DNA from: Zhengitettix transpicula
Taxonomy: Eukaryota; Arthropoda; Insecta; Orthoptera; Tetrigidae
Assembly: GCA_037074705.1 (NCBI GenBank)
Contig: CM073592.1
Span: 52,498,129 to 52,562,128 of the forward strand
Direction: 5' to 3'
Length of the DNA stretch: 64,000 nucleotides
Both the position numbers and the translations under genes were made by a program. The notes beneath the pieces were generated by a model. It ran no database searches, was not told where the DNA came from, and was given only the letters and a program-made list of their open reading frames with translations. Below are positions 24,740 through 36,679 of this stretch, in pieces (position 1 is the first letter of the stretch; each line of letters begins with the position of its first letter).

Positions 24740-24838
24740 ATTAACTACTATTTTTTTTATCATGAATAGAACATAATTACTCTTATGTCATTAACTACTA
24801 TTTTTTTATCATGAATAGAACATAATTACTCTGATGTC
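24740..24838 (+). repeat. Tandem duplication, 50-bp unit
   Basis: ATTAACTACTA...ATGTC occurs twice back to back (24740-24789 and 24790-24838), differing by one T in the T-run and one T/G. Confidence 0.9.
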
Positions 24839-26420
24839 ATTAATTTAAACGAAACATTTAATTTCCTTATACTTCAAGAAAAGGTATCGGATTTATATGC
24901 TCTTTTTTAAGCAACTTCTAGGGGAAACTCGGAAGATCCTTTTTTTTTATTCTCCAAGAAGACTCTTGAAAACAAATAGCAGGTCTAAAGGGAATTCTCT
25001 TTTGAAAGTTATATTGGAGAATTATCTCACAGGCGCGTCAAGTTTGAGTAACACTCTCATATCTGCACGACGGCAGAGGAGCGTTTCTGAAGCATGTGAT
25101 ATAACTCTGTGAGATATTGCCTGGGAAAAACGACACCTATAAATTAGTCGCAAATGAAGTTTTAGTTAAGTATCACGTCCGACGTGGCCATCATTGATTT
25201 CTAGAACAAATTTACAAAAGTCGTGTAGAATGTATCTAAGGTATTCAAACTAGGGGTTTGTTATTTCTATGGAAAATACCATAATCATGAAAGATTTTGG
25301 TAATAGATGCAACAGTTTTAAATAAAAATTTAGTTAATAGTTGTTAAAAAATTTATGACATTATGTACTTTAATAATTTTTTTTATCAATGTTAATAATT
25401 ATATTATTTCTGAATCAATTTTTTTTAAGGGGCTTATTTAAAATTATTTTCAGAGTTGTCAGCAAATGTCTATGCTTTCATTTTACTTACATAACTGTAA
25501 CTTATTTTGCGTCGAGTCACACTGGCAGAACTGATTGTAAACACAAGACACACGATATCAGCAGTCGACCTCAGATTGCGTAACCTGGAGTGGGAGATTT
25601 GAAATCGGTTCGATCTTCAAACTTTTTTTTTTGCATACAAATGGTACATTTACGGACATATGTTCATCAAAACTTCATCTAATAAGTGTACTCTACAGTC
25701 CCTAGAAGTCTGTAATAGGAATTCTGAAACACACTATATACTTCAATTTGTTGATGGGGTTTTCAACATTACTGCGTGATTCAATTTTACGTAAAGTGAT
25801 GTTATTACAATTTTTTTTCAGTTGAGTGTAAGTCACGTTTGCATATTAAACTGTGTTTGTGAATCCTACACTATTGTTTGGTATTATCATTAAATTTTCT
25901 ATAATAGTTTATAGTTTGTTTCAATACTTAGAGAAAAACGAGTGAATATTAATTTCCTTTCCTTATTATTATTTTTTTAAATATGAATGTATATAAAATG
26001 TTTAAATGGTTTTGGATCTCTCAGAGAAAAAGGTATATTGTTTTACGATGCGTTATATGAAGCTCCGTAGTGGAAGGAAAGTCATAGCAGCTCGAGCGAA
26101 ATTATTACAGTCAGTACCACGTCGCTAAGACGAACGGAAGCAGAATTAAAGACTGCAGCTCCTAAGAACTGTACTTCTTTAATGACTCCCTTAATAATTT
26201 TGAAGCACCTCTCCTTTACCCTTTGCATGAAGTTGTGCAGAGGAAATTAACCATTACCTTGCTTTTCAAATGAAACTCATATTTCAAGCTTTAACGGTGC
26301 TTTAGACTTTTTGAAATTTATATTCTGCTACAAGAATGGAATTATTATGCATCCAGACGCAACCAGCTTCGTTGCTAAGAGAAATAAATTAAAAATATAG
26401 TTTAATTTATGGGGGGAAGG
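24839..26420. other. Gene-free AT-rich stretch
   Basis: Several T-runs and short open frames (24897-25112, 25389-25583) without recognisable products. No supported gene. Confidence 0.45.
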
Positions 26421-26422
26421 AG

Positions 26423-26580
26423 TGAGCAAGTCGTATCATTCTAATGAACTACAGGAAGGTTCGCGAGTTCGATTCCACCTTTGAGATCTAAGTCACCATT
26501 AGCTTCTTGTAAGAACAGGCACTTTTACTCACTGCGGTGGTTAACTCCCTGGTGACTGTACTCTCACAGAATATTAAAAT
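26423..26580 (+). mobile_element. Possible tRNA-derived SINE
   Basis: GAGTTCGATTCC at 26465-26476 closely matches the pol III box B; TGAGCAAGTCG at 26423-26433 resembles box A. Spacing suits a tRNA-like head. The cloverleaf is not intact, so a SINE remnant is more likely than a tRNA gene. Confidence 0.4.
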
Positions 26581-27240
26581 TATTTACCTCTTTTGTAGCC
26601 GTCCTCAGGAGACCTAAAGTCTTGACAATATAGGACAGCCAAAAGTTTGCTCGAATTTATATACTCTGTATTACACATGTTAAAAGTTACTTGACAAGTA
26701 TTTATTTTGTTATAAGTGACAACACCAGAAATACAAATATAATAAATTAAATTATTTTTAGAAACTGTGTGTTATGCGGACAAAAAATTGAATTAAAGAA
26801 TCGCATTACCATCATTGGAAAATAATTAATTCCAGCTCCATATTCTGCTAGAATAATTCAATTTTTCAGTAATTTTAATACTACTAAATTAGTTTACTTT
26901 GCATAATTTTATTCTATAGCAAATTCTCGTTTCTGACTGACTGCTTAACGCAGTTTTGGTCTGCCCAATTAACGACACATACGTATACAATTCCTTGGAG
27001 ATTTTAAGGCATTAATTGAAATCTGTAACGGCAAATTTAACATAGCTTTAACATAGCATCTGACGACGATGGCAGAGCACTCCATGGAAATGTTTTGTAA
27101 TAATAAATATTTAATTGACTCTGTTTCAAACTCGAGAATGTTTTATTCGTGTGTATGTTTCGCGCACACTCTTAAAAGGATTGAAAATTTTAATTAAGCA
27201 TGGATACATTTGACTTACAATCAAGGAAAAAAGGCAGCCT

Positions 27241-28394
27241 ATTAGTGGGGACGGTGTGAATATAATATTGATATACATAATTTATTTATTGATCTACAAC
27301 AAGCCTTTGATAGTCTAAACAGAGAACAAATGTTTAAAGATATGTTGCTCCTGGGGATACCATCCAAATTAGTTAGAATGGTCAGAGCTACCCTGGAAGG
27401 ATCCAAAGCAATGGTGAGAGTGGACAGTGAACTAACCAAACCGTTTGAAGTAGTAAACGGAGTAAGGCAAGGAGATGCATTGTCCACCTTGCTTTTTAAT
27501 CTGTCTCTTGAAATGGCTCTACAAAGGCTTAATATCTCCGGACACATAGGAACAAAAATGGTCCCGATATCTGCATATGCAGATGATATTGATATCATCT
27601 CTAGAAATATAGATGAATTAAGGCAAACGATGGCCACAATAGATCACTGTCTTACGAAAAGAGGGCTTATAATTAATGAAAAGAAAACTAAATATATGAT
27701 GGTTACAAAGAAAGAATCTAGTACAAATAATATTAAATTAAATGATTATACCTTTGAACGAGTACAGGATTTCACATATTTGGGCTCAAAACTTAGCAGT
27801 GGAAATAATGTGGGAAGTGAAATAAAACAACGTATCATAAGTGGTAACAGAACTTACTACATGTATGGAAAATTAATGAAATCCAAGATGTTAAATAGGG
27901 AATTGAAGTTAAAAATTTACAAAACACTTATAAGACCTGTAGTGATATACGGTTGTGAAACGTGGACCCTTAATAATAATGATAAGCACTTACTCAGAAT
28001 ATTTGAACGCAAGATACTGAGAAGGATATACGGACCTGTATGTACGAATGAAGAATGGAGAATTAGAACATACAAAGAACTAGAGCAGCTCATGAATAAC
28101 GAGGACATTGTTAGGTTTATCAAGAGCAGAAGGTTGGCCTGGATGGGACACGTACTTAGGATGGATGAAAGCAGAACACCTAGACGAATTATGGACTGGA
28201 AGCTAATTGGGAGGAGGAAAAGGGGGAGACCCCGGACAAGATGGGTAGATGACATCGAGAAGGATATACAAACCATGAAAGTAAGAGGATGGCGGAGACT
28301 GACACAAGAGAGGGCGGAATGGAAGAAAATTGTTAATAAGGCCAAAACTCACATTGGGTTATCGTGCCAATAAAAGAAGATTAGTGGGGACGGT
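27241..28394 (+). mobile_element. Recent 5'-truncated LINE (RTE-like) with 15-bp target duplication
   Basis: The direct repeat ATTAGTGGGGACGGT lies at 27241-27255 and 28380-28394, with no mismatch. Between them is a 5'-truncated element whose reading frame is open from the first bases after the repeat to a TAA six bases before the second repeat. The short A-rich tail AATAAAAGAAG forms the 3' end. Intact frame and perfect duplication indicate a young insertion. Confidence 0.88.
27258..28373 (+). CDS. Partial LINE reverse transcriptase, C-terminal part
   Basis: The frame starts inside the palm with F-I-D-L-Q-Q-A-F-D-S (motif A), then V-R-Q-G-D (motif B) and A-Y-A-D-D (motif C, 27573-27587). 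The C-terminal part has C-E-T-W, R-R-x-x-W-M-G-H-V-L-R-M and R-R-K-R-G-R-P-R-T-R-W followed by G-W-R-R-L-T-Q-E-R-A-x-W, a tail common in RTE-type and related insect LINEs. Endonuclease and finger regions are missing through 5' truncation, so the product cannot act alone. Clade assignment is moderate; the reverse transcriptase identity is firm. Confidence 0.9.
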   Translation, partial: EYNIDIHNLFIDLQQAFDSLNREQMFKDMLLLGIPSKLVRMVRATLEGSKAMVRVDSELTKPFEVVNGVRQGDALSTLLFNLSLEMALQRLNISGHIGTKMVPISAYADDIDIISRNIDELRQTMATIDHCLTKRGLIINEKKTKYMMVTKKESSTNNIKLNDYTFERVQDFTYLGSKLSSGNNVGSEIKQRIISGNRTYYMYGKLMKSKMLNRELKLKIYKTLIRPVVIYGCETWTLNNNDKHLLRIFERKILRRIYGPVCTNEEWRIRTYKELEQLMNNEDIVRFIKSRRLAWMGHVLRMDESRTPRRIMDWKLIGRRKRGRPRTRWVDDIEKDIQTMKVRGWRRLTQERAEWKKIVNKAKTHIGLSCQ

Positions 28395-30370
28395 AAGAGG
28401 CAGCAATGAGAAAACGGCCATGATTTTTGGGTGCTGCGTTAAAATGAATAATCTCTGGTTAAGTTGAAATCATTTCATTTGAGCATAGAGACGGGATTTT
28501 GTGAGGGTGGCGGCGACGAGAGGATGCTCCAAATAAACCAAAATTAACATATAGGGTTCACCCCATGTACTCGGGGTAGTATATTTAACGTTACTTTATA
28601 TTATATAATTTTTGTACAATGTTTTTTTTTTGAATTTGTAATTTTAATATTTTATTCTTTTTTGGTAGTCTTATATATGACGTACCCTATTTTCTGGACC
28701 GAGGACTAATTGATTTAATAATAATTATAATCTAATTTAATAATGATAGAGAAAATATACCAGACAGCAGATTTTCTTTACTAAATGCTGTGATTGTTAT
28801 TGTGAGAAATCAAGAAAACAAGGAACGTTTTTATAATATTTGTTATTAGCACAAAACATGATGAAAGTATTTTTTGCTGTATGACAAGGCATAACTGATT
28901 TTTTTGCTAGCAAACAAAAAAATTAAGAACTTTTATTTTCTCTAGTACTGTTTTCTACCAGAGCAGTTATGACCTTATGTTTGTCTTATGAAACACAATA
29001 TTATATATATTTAAATGCATTACTGTTAGTTTAATGAGAATCAAAATAATGTTATTTAGTGCATATAAATTTTAACGGGTGATTAAGTTAAAAATAATAA
29101 ATACGATCTTAGTTTCCAGAAAAAAATTAATATAAGAAACAATTGAAGTTCTGTGTCCATAGGCATGGTGGTTGCGGTAGGGAGTGAAAATGGTCCACTA
29201 GACCTTATATTAGTGGTGAATACATAGTTTTCGATGCTTTTGAGATGAACAGTGACGCTCCCGATGCCGTTTAAGTTACATGTTCAACACCAGTCGGTCT
29301 GCAGCAGGTGAAAAGGGGTTAATTATGAAATATTCGAACTGACCAAGAGATTGGTGTCGATTTTCTTTCTTCCTAATATAAGACCACCAACGCTCAGCTA
29401 TCTGCAAATATTGTATAATAATTAAAAAATGGGAGACAATTTATCAGTCGTGGTAAGCGAGATTAGAGATAAAATTTTTCTTAACTGTTAGGTGAATTAG
29501 AACTATGTATTGAGAGTCTGAACATTCACTTTAGTATTGACCTTATAATTTTAGTATGCTGTTTCATTTAATTCAATTTTGGAGAAATATGTGACTTGTT
29601 TAAAATAGTATGTTACTATGTTTCGAATAGAATTCAGTACACTAGTGTCAATATTTCATATTAAAATTAAAAATTATCGAATGAATAATTAATTAAGTGT
29701 ACGAGTTTCACGACTATGTAAGAATATTTTACGAACAATTCCGAAATTATTCTGAATGTGCATTATAAATCGAGTAAGAATTTTTAAATGATCTGAAATT
29801 TATGCATTCAACGATTCCAGCAACTGTTTTGCTTTTACCGCGAAGAAACCCATTCTACTGCGATTATTGGCTGAGCGAAAGCTATACGCATGTCTCTAAA
29901 ACTATCTCTCTTCTCCTGCAGACGATTTATTGCAGCTCTTTAGCGAATGAAATACGGCCACGTTTGTTCCAGTTTTTTCCTCGTTTTTCATTTCCACTTT
30001 GTCCGTGGACTCGGGGGCTGCAGTTACTGTTTTGTTTACAAAAGAAGTGTCTCGAAGACGCAATGTCGCAATTCCTGTACGGCGTTTCTAACGATACCCC
30101 GCGTAATAAATGTACGCAACGAAGAATAAATATGCAAGATTATGCGCAGGACTTACAAGAAGTCTTTCTTCTCGTTCAATAACATGTTTTCAAATTAAAT
30201 AATTTATTTAATAATACTACTTTTTTGTGTAACCAACTGATTAATCTTTGTCTCAGACTCTTATTCGACTCGTATGGAAAGCACAAATTAACCACTGCAG
30301 ATGCAGAGACTATTACAACAGCTTGCGTTCACTTTTATCAGCCGTCCTTCTTGTAGCGTTATTTTGCCTT
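28395..30370. other. Gene-free stretch after the LINE
   Basis: Mostly AT-rich. The 126-codon frame at 29802-30182 lies in a slightly GC-richer patch and shows no known motif; I do not call it a gene. Confidence 0.4.
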
Positions 30371-30374
30371 TAAC

Positions 30375-30425
30375 TTCTCGTTTGACGTTTCTTCTCACCT
30401 AAGATATTTGAGTGTATCTTCAGGC
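30375..30425 (-). mobile_element. Penelope-like element remnant, copy 4 (hammerhead-like core)
   Basis: On the minus strand CCTGAAGA (CUGANGA core) is followed by a CAC...GGTG-type arm and AGAAACGTC. Same arrangement as the remnants at 16.2 and 18.3 kb, with a different hairpin. Confidence 0.4.
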
Positions 30426-30776
30426 GAGGTTAATCAGTTTCGTAAAATCTAACATAATATGAAGTATTTTTTTTAAAAATTAGACATTAAGAATATTGAG
30501 ATTGAGAAATATAAAATATTTTTTAAATTTTTGAATATTTATCACATGTGGATATTGATAGGATTTTAAAACAACACATCAATCAGCTAACGATCACACA
30601 ATTATGTACTTAGCAAAAAAATTGTCACAAAACATAGAGAAATAAAAACTCAATTTCAATGAGAAAATATCTGTGTATTCCCTGGTTAAGACATTGAAAA
30701 AATAATTTTAAGTGAAGCGTAAAACGCTGGAGTTTGTTTTATTGACGTTACAGCATATACTTATTGAATTCCACAA

Positions 30777-30831
30777 CATACACACACACACAAACACACA
30801 CACATACACACCCATATATATATATATATAT
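30777..30831. repeat. (AC)n(AT)n microsatellite at the left edge of element A
   Basis: CA-rich run passing into TA dinucleotides, ending at the TGTGGT start of the following element. Confidence 0.9.
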
Positions 30832-31205
30832 TGTGGTGACCACCAATATATGTAATGAAAGGATTTTATAAATTATTTAAAATTTATATTGCCAGCGCAA
30901 TATTGTGCCCAGGTATTGTAGGCAACAGTCAGCGTTGCGTAAGAATGTGAAGTGAAATGAAGTGTTCAGACGGTATTGTTATAGGTGGCGTTTTTGAGGT
31001 TGAAAGCTTTGACGAGAGTAGAGTTCAGTCTGCGATACAAGCTGACCGGAGAAGTTTGTTTAGAGTCTGCAATAGGAACTGACCGGTAGCAGTCATTTTG
31101 AGTCTGTGATATGAACTGAAACAGTAAAGTTCGGTCTGAGTCTCTTGTATGTAGCAGCAGATCGTGAGGACTGTTCGTCATAATTGCTTAAAAACTAGTC
31201 GACGA

Positions 31206-31421
31206 TGCAGGTTTTTCTAAGGTTTTCCCTGCATTTCCTTAGGCGAATGCCGGGTAGGATCCTTAAGATATAGCCCGGGGGCCATAGTTAACCCTTGGCT
31301 ACCTTCCTCTACCCTTCCACATCCCCCCTTTCAAATCCCTTCCTATGCTATTAAAGGGGAGTTGCCCAATGTGGATCACCCTTATGTAGCCTGTTGCACT
31401 AAAAAAAAAAAAAAAAAAAAA
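31206..31421 (+). mobile_element. Poly(A)-tailed SINE-like insertion of repeat 'S' (tail portion)
   Basis: Shares AGGCGAAT-CCGGGTAGGATCC, TAGCCCGGGGGCC, CCTTGGCTACCTTCC and GCTATTAAAGGGGAGTTGCC with 62985-63150. It ends in a run of about 22 A and is bracketed by AGTCGACGA at 31197-31205 and 31422-31430, a 9-bp target duplication. Structure indicates retrotransposition into element A. Confidence 0.8.
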
Positions 31422-31450
31422 AGTCGACGAATGAAAATACAGCTATTAAG

Positions 31451-31866
31451 ATTATTGGCATGAGAAATTGAAGGAGACACGTGTGAATTGTAAAGAAAGT
31501 TGTACTGGATGTTATTGAACTGATACAATTGGTAGAAATCATAGTGAGTTGAATTCAAACGTTATTGGAAAGAGTAATTCAATTTTCGTTGTTGTCAACA
31601 AATTTTACTGTTTGCCGAAATATTTGGAGATCAACAGAGGTTTGTCTGTGGTGTTAGGATTATTGGCATGAGAAATTGAAGGAGACACGTGTGAATTCTA
31701 AAGAAAGTTGTACTGGATGTTATTGAACTGATATAATTGGTAGAAATCATAGTGAGTTGAATTCAAACGTTATTGGAAAGAGTAATTCAATTTTCGTTGT
31801 TGTCAACAAATTTTCCTGTTTGCCGAAATATTTGGAGATCAACAGAAGTTTGTCTGTGGTGTTAGG
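31451..31866 (+). repeat. Tandem duplication, two 208-bp units, inside element A
   Basis: ATTATTGGCATGAG... to ...GTGTTAGG occurs at 31451-31658 and again at 31659-31866 with only a handful of differences. Recent tandem duplication; element B has a single, diverged counterpart. Confidence 0.9.
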
Positions 31867-32082
31867 CATGACATAAGTTGTGTAAAAAGTGTAATACCGT
31901 GTCCTGTATTATTAAAATCTTTTAATTAATTTGTGAAGTGAATAATTAGTGTTATACGAGAGCTGCTCTGATGTCTGGTATGTACAAAAATTTTATTGTA
32001 AACCTAGTATACAATTCCATACCATCAGATTTCTATAGATTTTTCTTATGTTAGTAATACTCGTGTAAATTCAATTAAATAC

Positions 32083-32121
<39 letters not shown>

Positions 32122-32429
32122 TTAATTTGGTTATATCTATGCGGGTTACTAAAACTATTAGAGGCCCGATAAGCGACCCTGAAGGTTTACAGAATTTCAA
32201 TAAAGCTGTGGTATCTATGTAAAAAGTTTTGTATAAAATCTAATTAAACATAAATGATAATAAATGTTTCTGTAATTTAAATTTAACCGGTTGACAATTA
32301 TTTAATTTTCCAAATCATCAATAGTTAGATAAATTCAATTCACATAAGTTCGATTACCCTGTTAATTTGCTCATCATGTTTGTTTATTTTCTATTAATTA
32401 GCTACTACAATATATATTAATTAGCTACT

Positions 32430-32432
<3 letters not shown>

Positions 32433-32464
<32 letters not shown>
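32433..32464. repeat. (AT)n microsatellite at the right edge of element A
   Basis: Pure AT dinucleotides immediately after the CTACTACA end of element A. A 23-bp unit including that end is duplicated just before it. Confidence 0.9.
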
Positions 32465-32467
<3 letters not shown>

Positions 32468-32879
32468 CTTCCATCATATACAATGTTCGAAGAGGGTCAA
32501 CTCATTTGTAGTAGTCCATGTCAGAAATATCGTTTGTTTAAAAATATGGGGCTATAATGCCTGCTTGCTGGGGTATTGTCGAAAAACATTTTGCTAGACG
32601 CGCAGAGCGGCAGTGTGTGGACAGGAGGCAGAGGAATAACATTTCGGACAAAATTTCAGAAAGTGTGTTTTGGGGAGGCAAGGCTGTAAGTAGCATAACA
32701 GCTACTAATATTCAGAACGATCTATGGTTTCCAGTTTTGAGCAAAGAACTGCGACGATACTACGCCGACTGTTATTTTCCCTGATGCAGAAAATTTTCGG
32801 AGTCTAGCCTACGTTCACGAGTTATACATTTCTTCAATTATTGGGAGCCAGGTTATTGTATCCAGTAAATAACCAAACT
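32465..32879. other. Spacer between elements A and C
   Basis: The 75-codon frame at 32557-32784 shows no known motif. No supported gene. Confidence 0.4.
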
Positions 32880-33440
32880 TTGATAATGGTGACAAATTAT
32901 TGATAGAGAGAACAGCGAAACAAGTGTTGTAAGTAAACTCAGCAAGCATAAAGTGTTGCCTAGTAAATTCTGTATATTATGGCCTGTTTATAAAGTGTAA
33001 AAAAATCGTGTGTGTGTGCGTACGAGCCCATTTCTTGATACAACAAAACTTTAAGGTAAACTGAACAACTTATTATCTGTAAACCCCCCAGTAAATGATA
33101 TTTTATCGTCAGATTTCGGAGTTCAGATTTTAGATTTTATATTTTATATTTTAATATATTACTGAATTGTTAAATTAACGCTTTAGTCACTTTATAAATT
33201 TAATTGTTTTACCTAAATATTATTTATTGAAGGCCCGATGGTCGGCCCTGAGATCTAGCCGTGGTATATTGTCAAGTTTTAATATGTAATATAATTTCAG
33301 TAATTAGATTTTGTAAAATTAATTTACTTGTTTACTTTAAATTTGATCTTTTAATTTAAATTAAATTAAAATTAATTGAAATACGACGGATTGCTCCATG
33401 ATTATATAAACACAAACTCCACAAAAGCCGACTTAAAACT
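32880..33440 (+). mobile_element. Possible diverged third copy (C) of the A/B element family
   Basis: AGGCCCGATGGTCGGCCCTGA (about 33232-33252) and a following GTGGTAT parallel the AGGCCCGATAAGCGACCCTGA...GTGGTAT segment of element A, in the same orientation. Flanking similarity is weak and the termini are not found. Confidence 0.3.
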
Positions 33441-36400
33441 AATGTTCCTTGACACAAACAAGAGACCTCTGCAATGTAGCAGGAAGACTGAATGATTGGA
33501 TATGTTTTCTAGAAGAAATAATTATAATTAAGTGGAAAGACAACTACGTTGTCGAGACAAATAATGTTTCAAGTAACTGGTCCAACGCTAGATTTTCATT
33601 AGTCTTTTACGTGTTTTGAGGCTGCTGTTGAAGATACTTGTAGATTAAGGACGATGAAGGCGACTATTAAACCTATGCTTTCAGAACATTGACGCTTGGA
33701 ATATTTTTGAACTAATGAACCCTCTGGAAGAGCTGGACACGGCCTTAACGCTCCTGAAACTACATCCAGTGTATTATGACTAGGGAAGGGAGAAGACGAA
33801 TTAACTAATTAGTTGGATTCCAGGTAAAAAAATGAGGTATCAATTAGTGGAGAGAGAATAAAAATACGTCTGCCAACAAGGAATTCTGTGCTGAAGCTTT
33901 CTCTAGCGGCTTGTTCGATTTCTGGAATAATTACTGCCCCAGAAATGCCGATGGCGCCCGCACCTGAATTTTTGGAACGCTCCCAATGGCTTGCTGAAAT
34001 GGAGCTCTTGTTTTCTGCTGCGGGGAAAATATTAATCATGGACACCGTGCCGCTTAAAAAAGAAAATATTTCCCGCATTGTTAAATCAATAAGCGAATAA
34101 TTTATTACGTCCCGGGCGCTGGATTGAGCGCTATTATTTTAATTTTATATAATTAATAAACTGATTCGGATCTTAGGACAAAACAATTTATTTTACAAAT
34201 ATCTCTATTTATTTATATAGGATATAAGATCATTTTTCAATATTTGTTTAATTTCTTGTATAGCATTCCAGAAAAAATCGAGTTGTTCAATTTATTTTCA
34301 CATCATAGTTACTTTTGAATTAAGTCTATTGGAATTTACGGAGAGAACGACAAATAAGCGATAAAAATAATCATTGAATAAAATTTACAAAGCAGAATTG
34401 TGTTTCGCAATTATCTGACAATCAAATAAATGTTTAACTTTATTAAAGTGAATACATTTGAATTTAAATTAATTTACTTATTAACGAATCTTTTTTAACA
34501 GTCCTCGGTATATTTTATAAATTAATGTCTGTTAATTTAATTTTTTTAGTTTTCTGACCACGTTTACACTGTATATCTTATCTATTATATTCCACAATAA
34601 AAATATTATTATTAAAAATATTTATACAATATTAAGTATGTCGTTAGTACACTAGGAATGACTGTTAATGAATAATTGTCTAAAAATGGATAAATAATTA
34701 ATAAGAGTGTTATATATAATAAATTAAATAACATTGGTCAAGTACGACAGTCCGAAGGTAAGAACCAAAGCAAAGTATGTCGCGTCTCATTAGTTTTTTC
34801 AACATTTTAATAATTAATTATACAACGTTTGTGTTGCGCTCTTATTTAAGAACAAAAAAATAAATAAAAACTCGTTAGCACAAAATTAAAGACTCCAGCG
34901 GAAAAAGGGTCAATAAGTCGACACAGTATTAACTGGCCAGTTAATTTATTTATGGTAATATTTAACTATACGTCAGATAATTATAATTATTAATTCAACG
35001 TAATGTTAAAAATTATGCGTTATAACTCCATAAATTCAAAAAATTGCGGTAAGGTAGTTTATAGGCTAAACATGTGTTAGTGTACCAAATTACGCGGAAC
35101 TATGACCAAGAAATACAGATTTATGAGTTTCAATTTTTTTCAACTTTTTACTCGTTCTTCCTTTATTATTTGCGCAGCTCATTATGTGTTCAGTCACCCC
35201 TGGGCCTACCTAGAATATTCAACAAGGTCTTAAAGTAATCCTCTTGGTTTTCAGGGAATGCCTTTTGTTAGTCTGCCATCACTAAGTTCTGCTCTTTTTT
35301 TGCAATGCCCTATTTTCGTAATTTTCAAAATTACGCAACTTTAAGTAATGTAAACAGGAGAAAAAATAAGTTGGTTCTGATCAGAATTTTTGGTTGACAG
35401 ATATTTTGTAATTAGGTTTACGTAGTAGAATACATAATAGAAAAAGGTAAATAAAATCCTGCGCTTCATTTTATTGGGCTAGGCGTAAGACGTGTAAAAT
35501 CCTGAGTTTCGGTTCGCTTCTCGAGAAAGTTTAATTTATTTGGAAAGTAAAAATAATAATGATAATATTGATAAAATTGAAATTGAAGACAACGTGGCTC
35601 ATCCTAAAAGTATATTTTACAATAATTATTTTTAATGACAAATAAAAAGGCTTAATTTATGATCAAAGGATAATTGTACTGATTATAAAATATGAATAGA
35701 TTTTACTTGAAATATATTCTAAATTTATAAAAAATTTGAGACCTTCAAATTTCATTCCATCCTTATTTTTTAATCCCTGTATCTTCTAAGGTCTAGTATT
35801 ACGATAGTTGACTATAAGTTACACCTTCTCTATTATATATTATCGTTTATTTGTATTCAATGGAACATCTGAAATATAAATACTTGTCATTGTTTCAAAC
35901 TTTGAGCCGTAATGGGCTACTACAAAGTGACGAATTCCATCGAATACGGTTGGGTGGGCTAAGATCGAAACATTTATATTTATTGATTGTAATTGAATGT
36001 ATCTACTTTAGGAGAAAAATACCTATATGTATATTAAAGACATAGTTATAGAACTCGAACACTAGAAAGTCGCGTCAAGAAACGGTATGTGGTGGACCAG
36101 TGACCTGTAGTGGGAGTAGGCCAGAGCTCAGTTTACCACGAACCTTTGTTACGGAAATTTAGGTATGTAAAAACTATACTGAAAAACAGATGCATGGAAA
36201 TATATTGTGTTCATTTGAGGATATGTTGTACACCAAAAAATTCATCCGTAAAAGTTAAGAGGTGATAATTGCAGGTCGTGATAAAAAGACCTTGCTGCTG
36301 TCTGTAGGGTATATCCCATTCGTAAGAATATATTTAATGTTTTTAATAATAGTTAGGCGAAGGTACATCTTCTGCGCAATGGGGAGTTCCCAACTGACGA

Positions 36401-36590
36401 CAATGCTCCCCTTAAACGTCTCCCTTCTTTTACCGCGCATCTGAAAGGACTTGCTGTATCTCACGACCTATCAAAATATGCTCCACCAACTGGGTAAACC
36501 GGTATTGAACGATATTTCTGGCATTGGGAGCATCTGAATACAAATCGGCTGCTAATCTTCGTATGTTGTCTTGGCTGAAACCCGATGGAC
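33441..36590. other. Gene-free stretch
   Basis: A GC-richer patch at 33885-34130 carries open frames on both strands without recognisable products. Otherwise AT-rich with no supported feature. Confidence 0.4.
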
Positions 36591-36592
<2 letters not shown>

Positions 36593-36646
<54 letters not shown>

Positions 36647-36679
36647 GACACTCACTCACACACATACACATATATATAT
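36593..36679. repeat. (CT)n(CA)n(TA)n compound microsatellite
   Basis: About 17 CT units are followed by CA and CA/CT-mixed units and a short TATATATAT run that abuts element B. Confidence 0.92.

Larger units (their letters stand above)
30832..32432 (+). mobile_element. Element A: TGTGGT...CTACA repeat (LTR-like, about 1.2 kb without insertions)
   Basis: Begins TGTGGTGACCACCAAT in a TA microsatellite and ends CTACTACA before another TA run. It aligns along its length with the reverse complement of 36680-37688: shared GCCCAGGTATTGTAG, CTTTGACGAGAGT, GAAACAGTAAAGT, GAGAGCTGCTCTGATG and CCCGATAAG blocks in order. Inside are a SINE-like insertion (31206-31421) and a 208-bp tandem duplication. 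TG...CA ends and an internal AATAAA suit a solo LTR; a DNA transposon cannot be excluded. No coding capacity seen. Confidence 0.65.

Noticed and set aside
27242..28345. Minus-strand frames of 131 and 142 codons
   Set aside because: Antisense shadows of the LINE reverse transcriptase.
29802..30182. 126-codon + strand frame
   Set aside because: No recognisable domain, no splice or poly(A) context, overlaps another frame; cannot be supported as a gene.
33809..34100. Overlapping frames of 89 and 70 codons on opposite strands
   Set aside because: Mutually overlapping in a GC-richer patch; neither shows a family signature.
36593..36679. CRISPR-like or regulatory tandem array
   Set aside because: Simple CT/CA/TA microsatellite; no spacer-repeat structure, and the window is eukaryotic.
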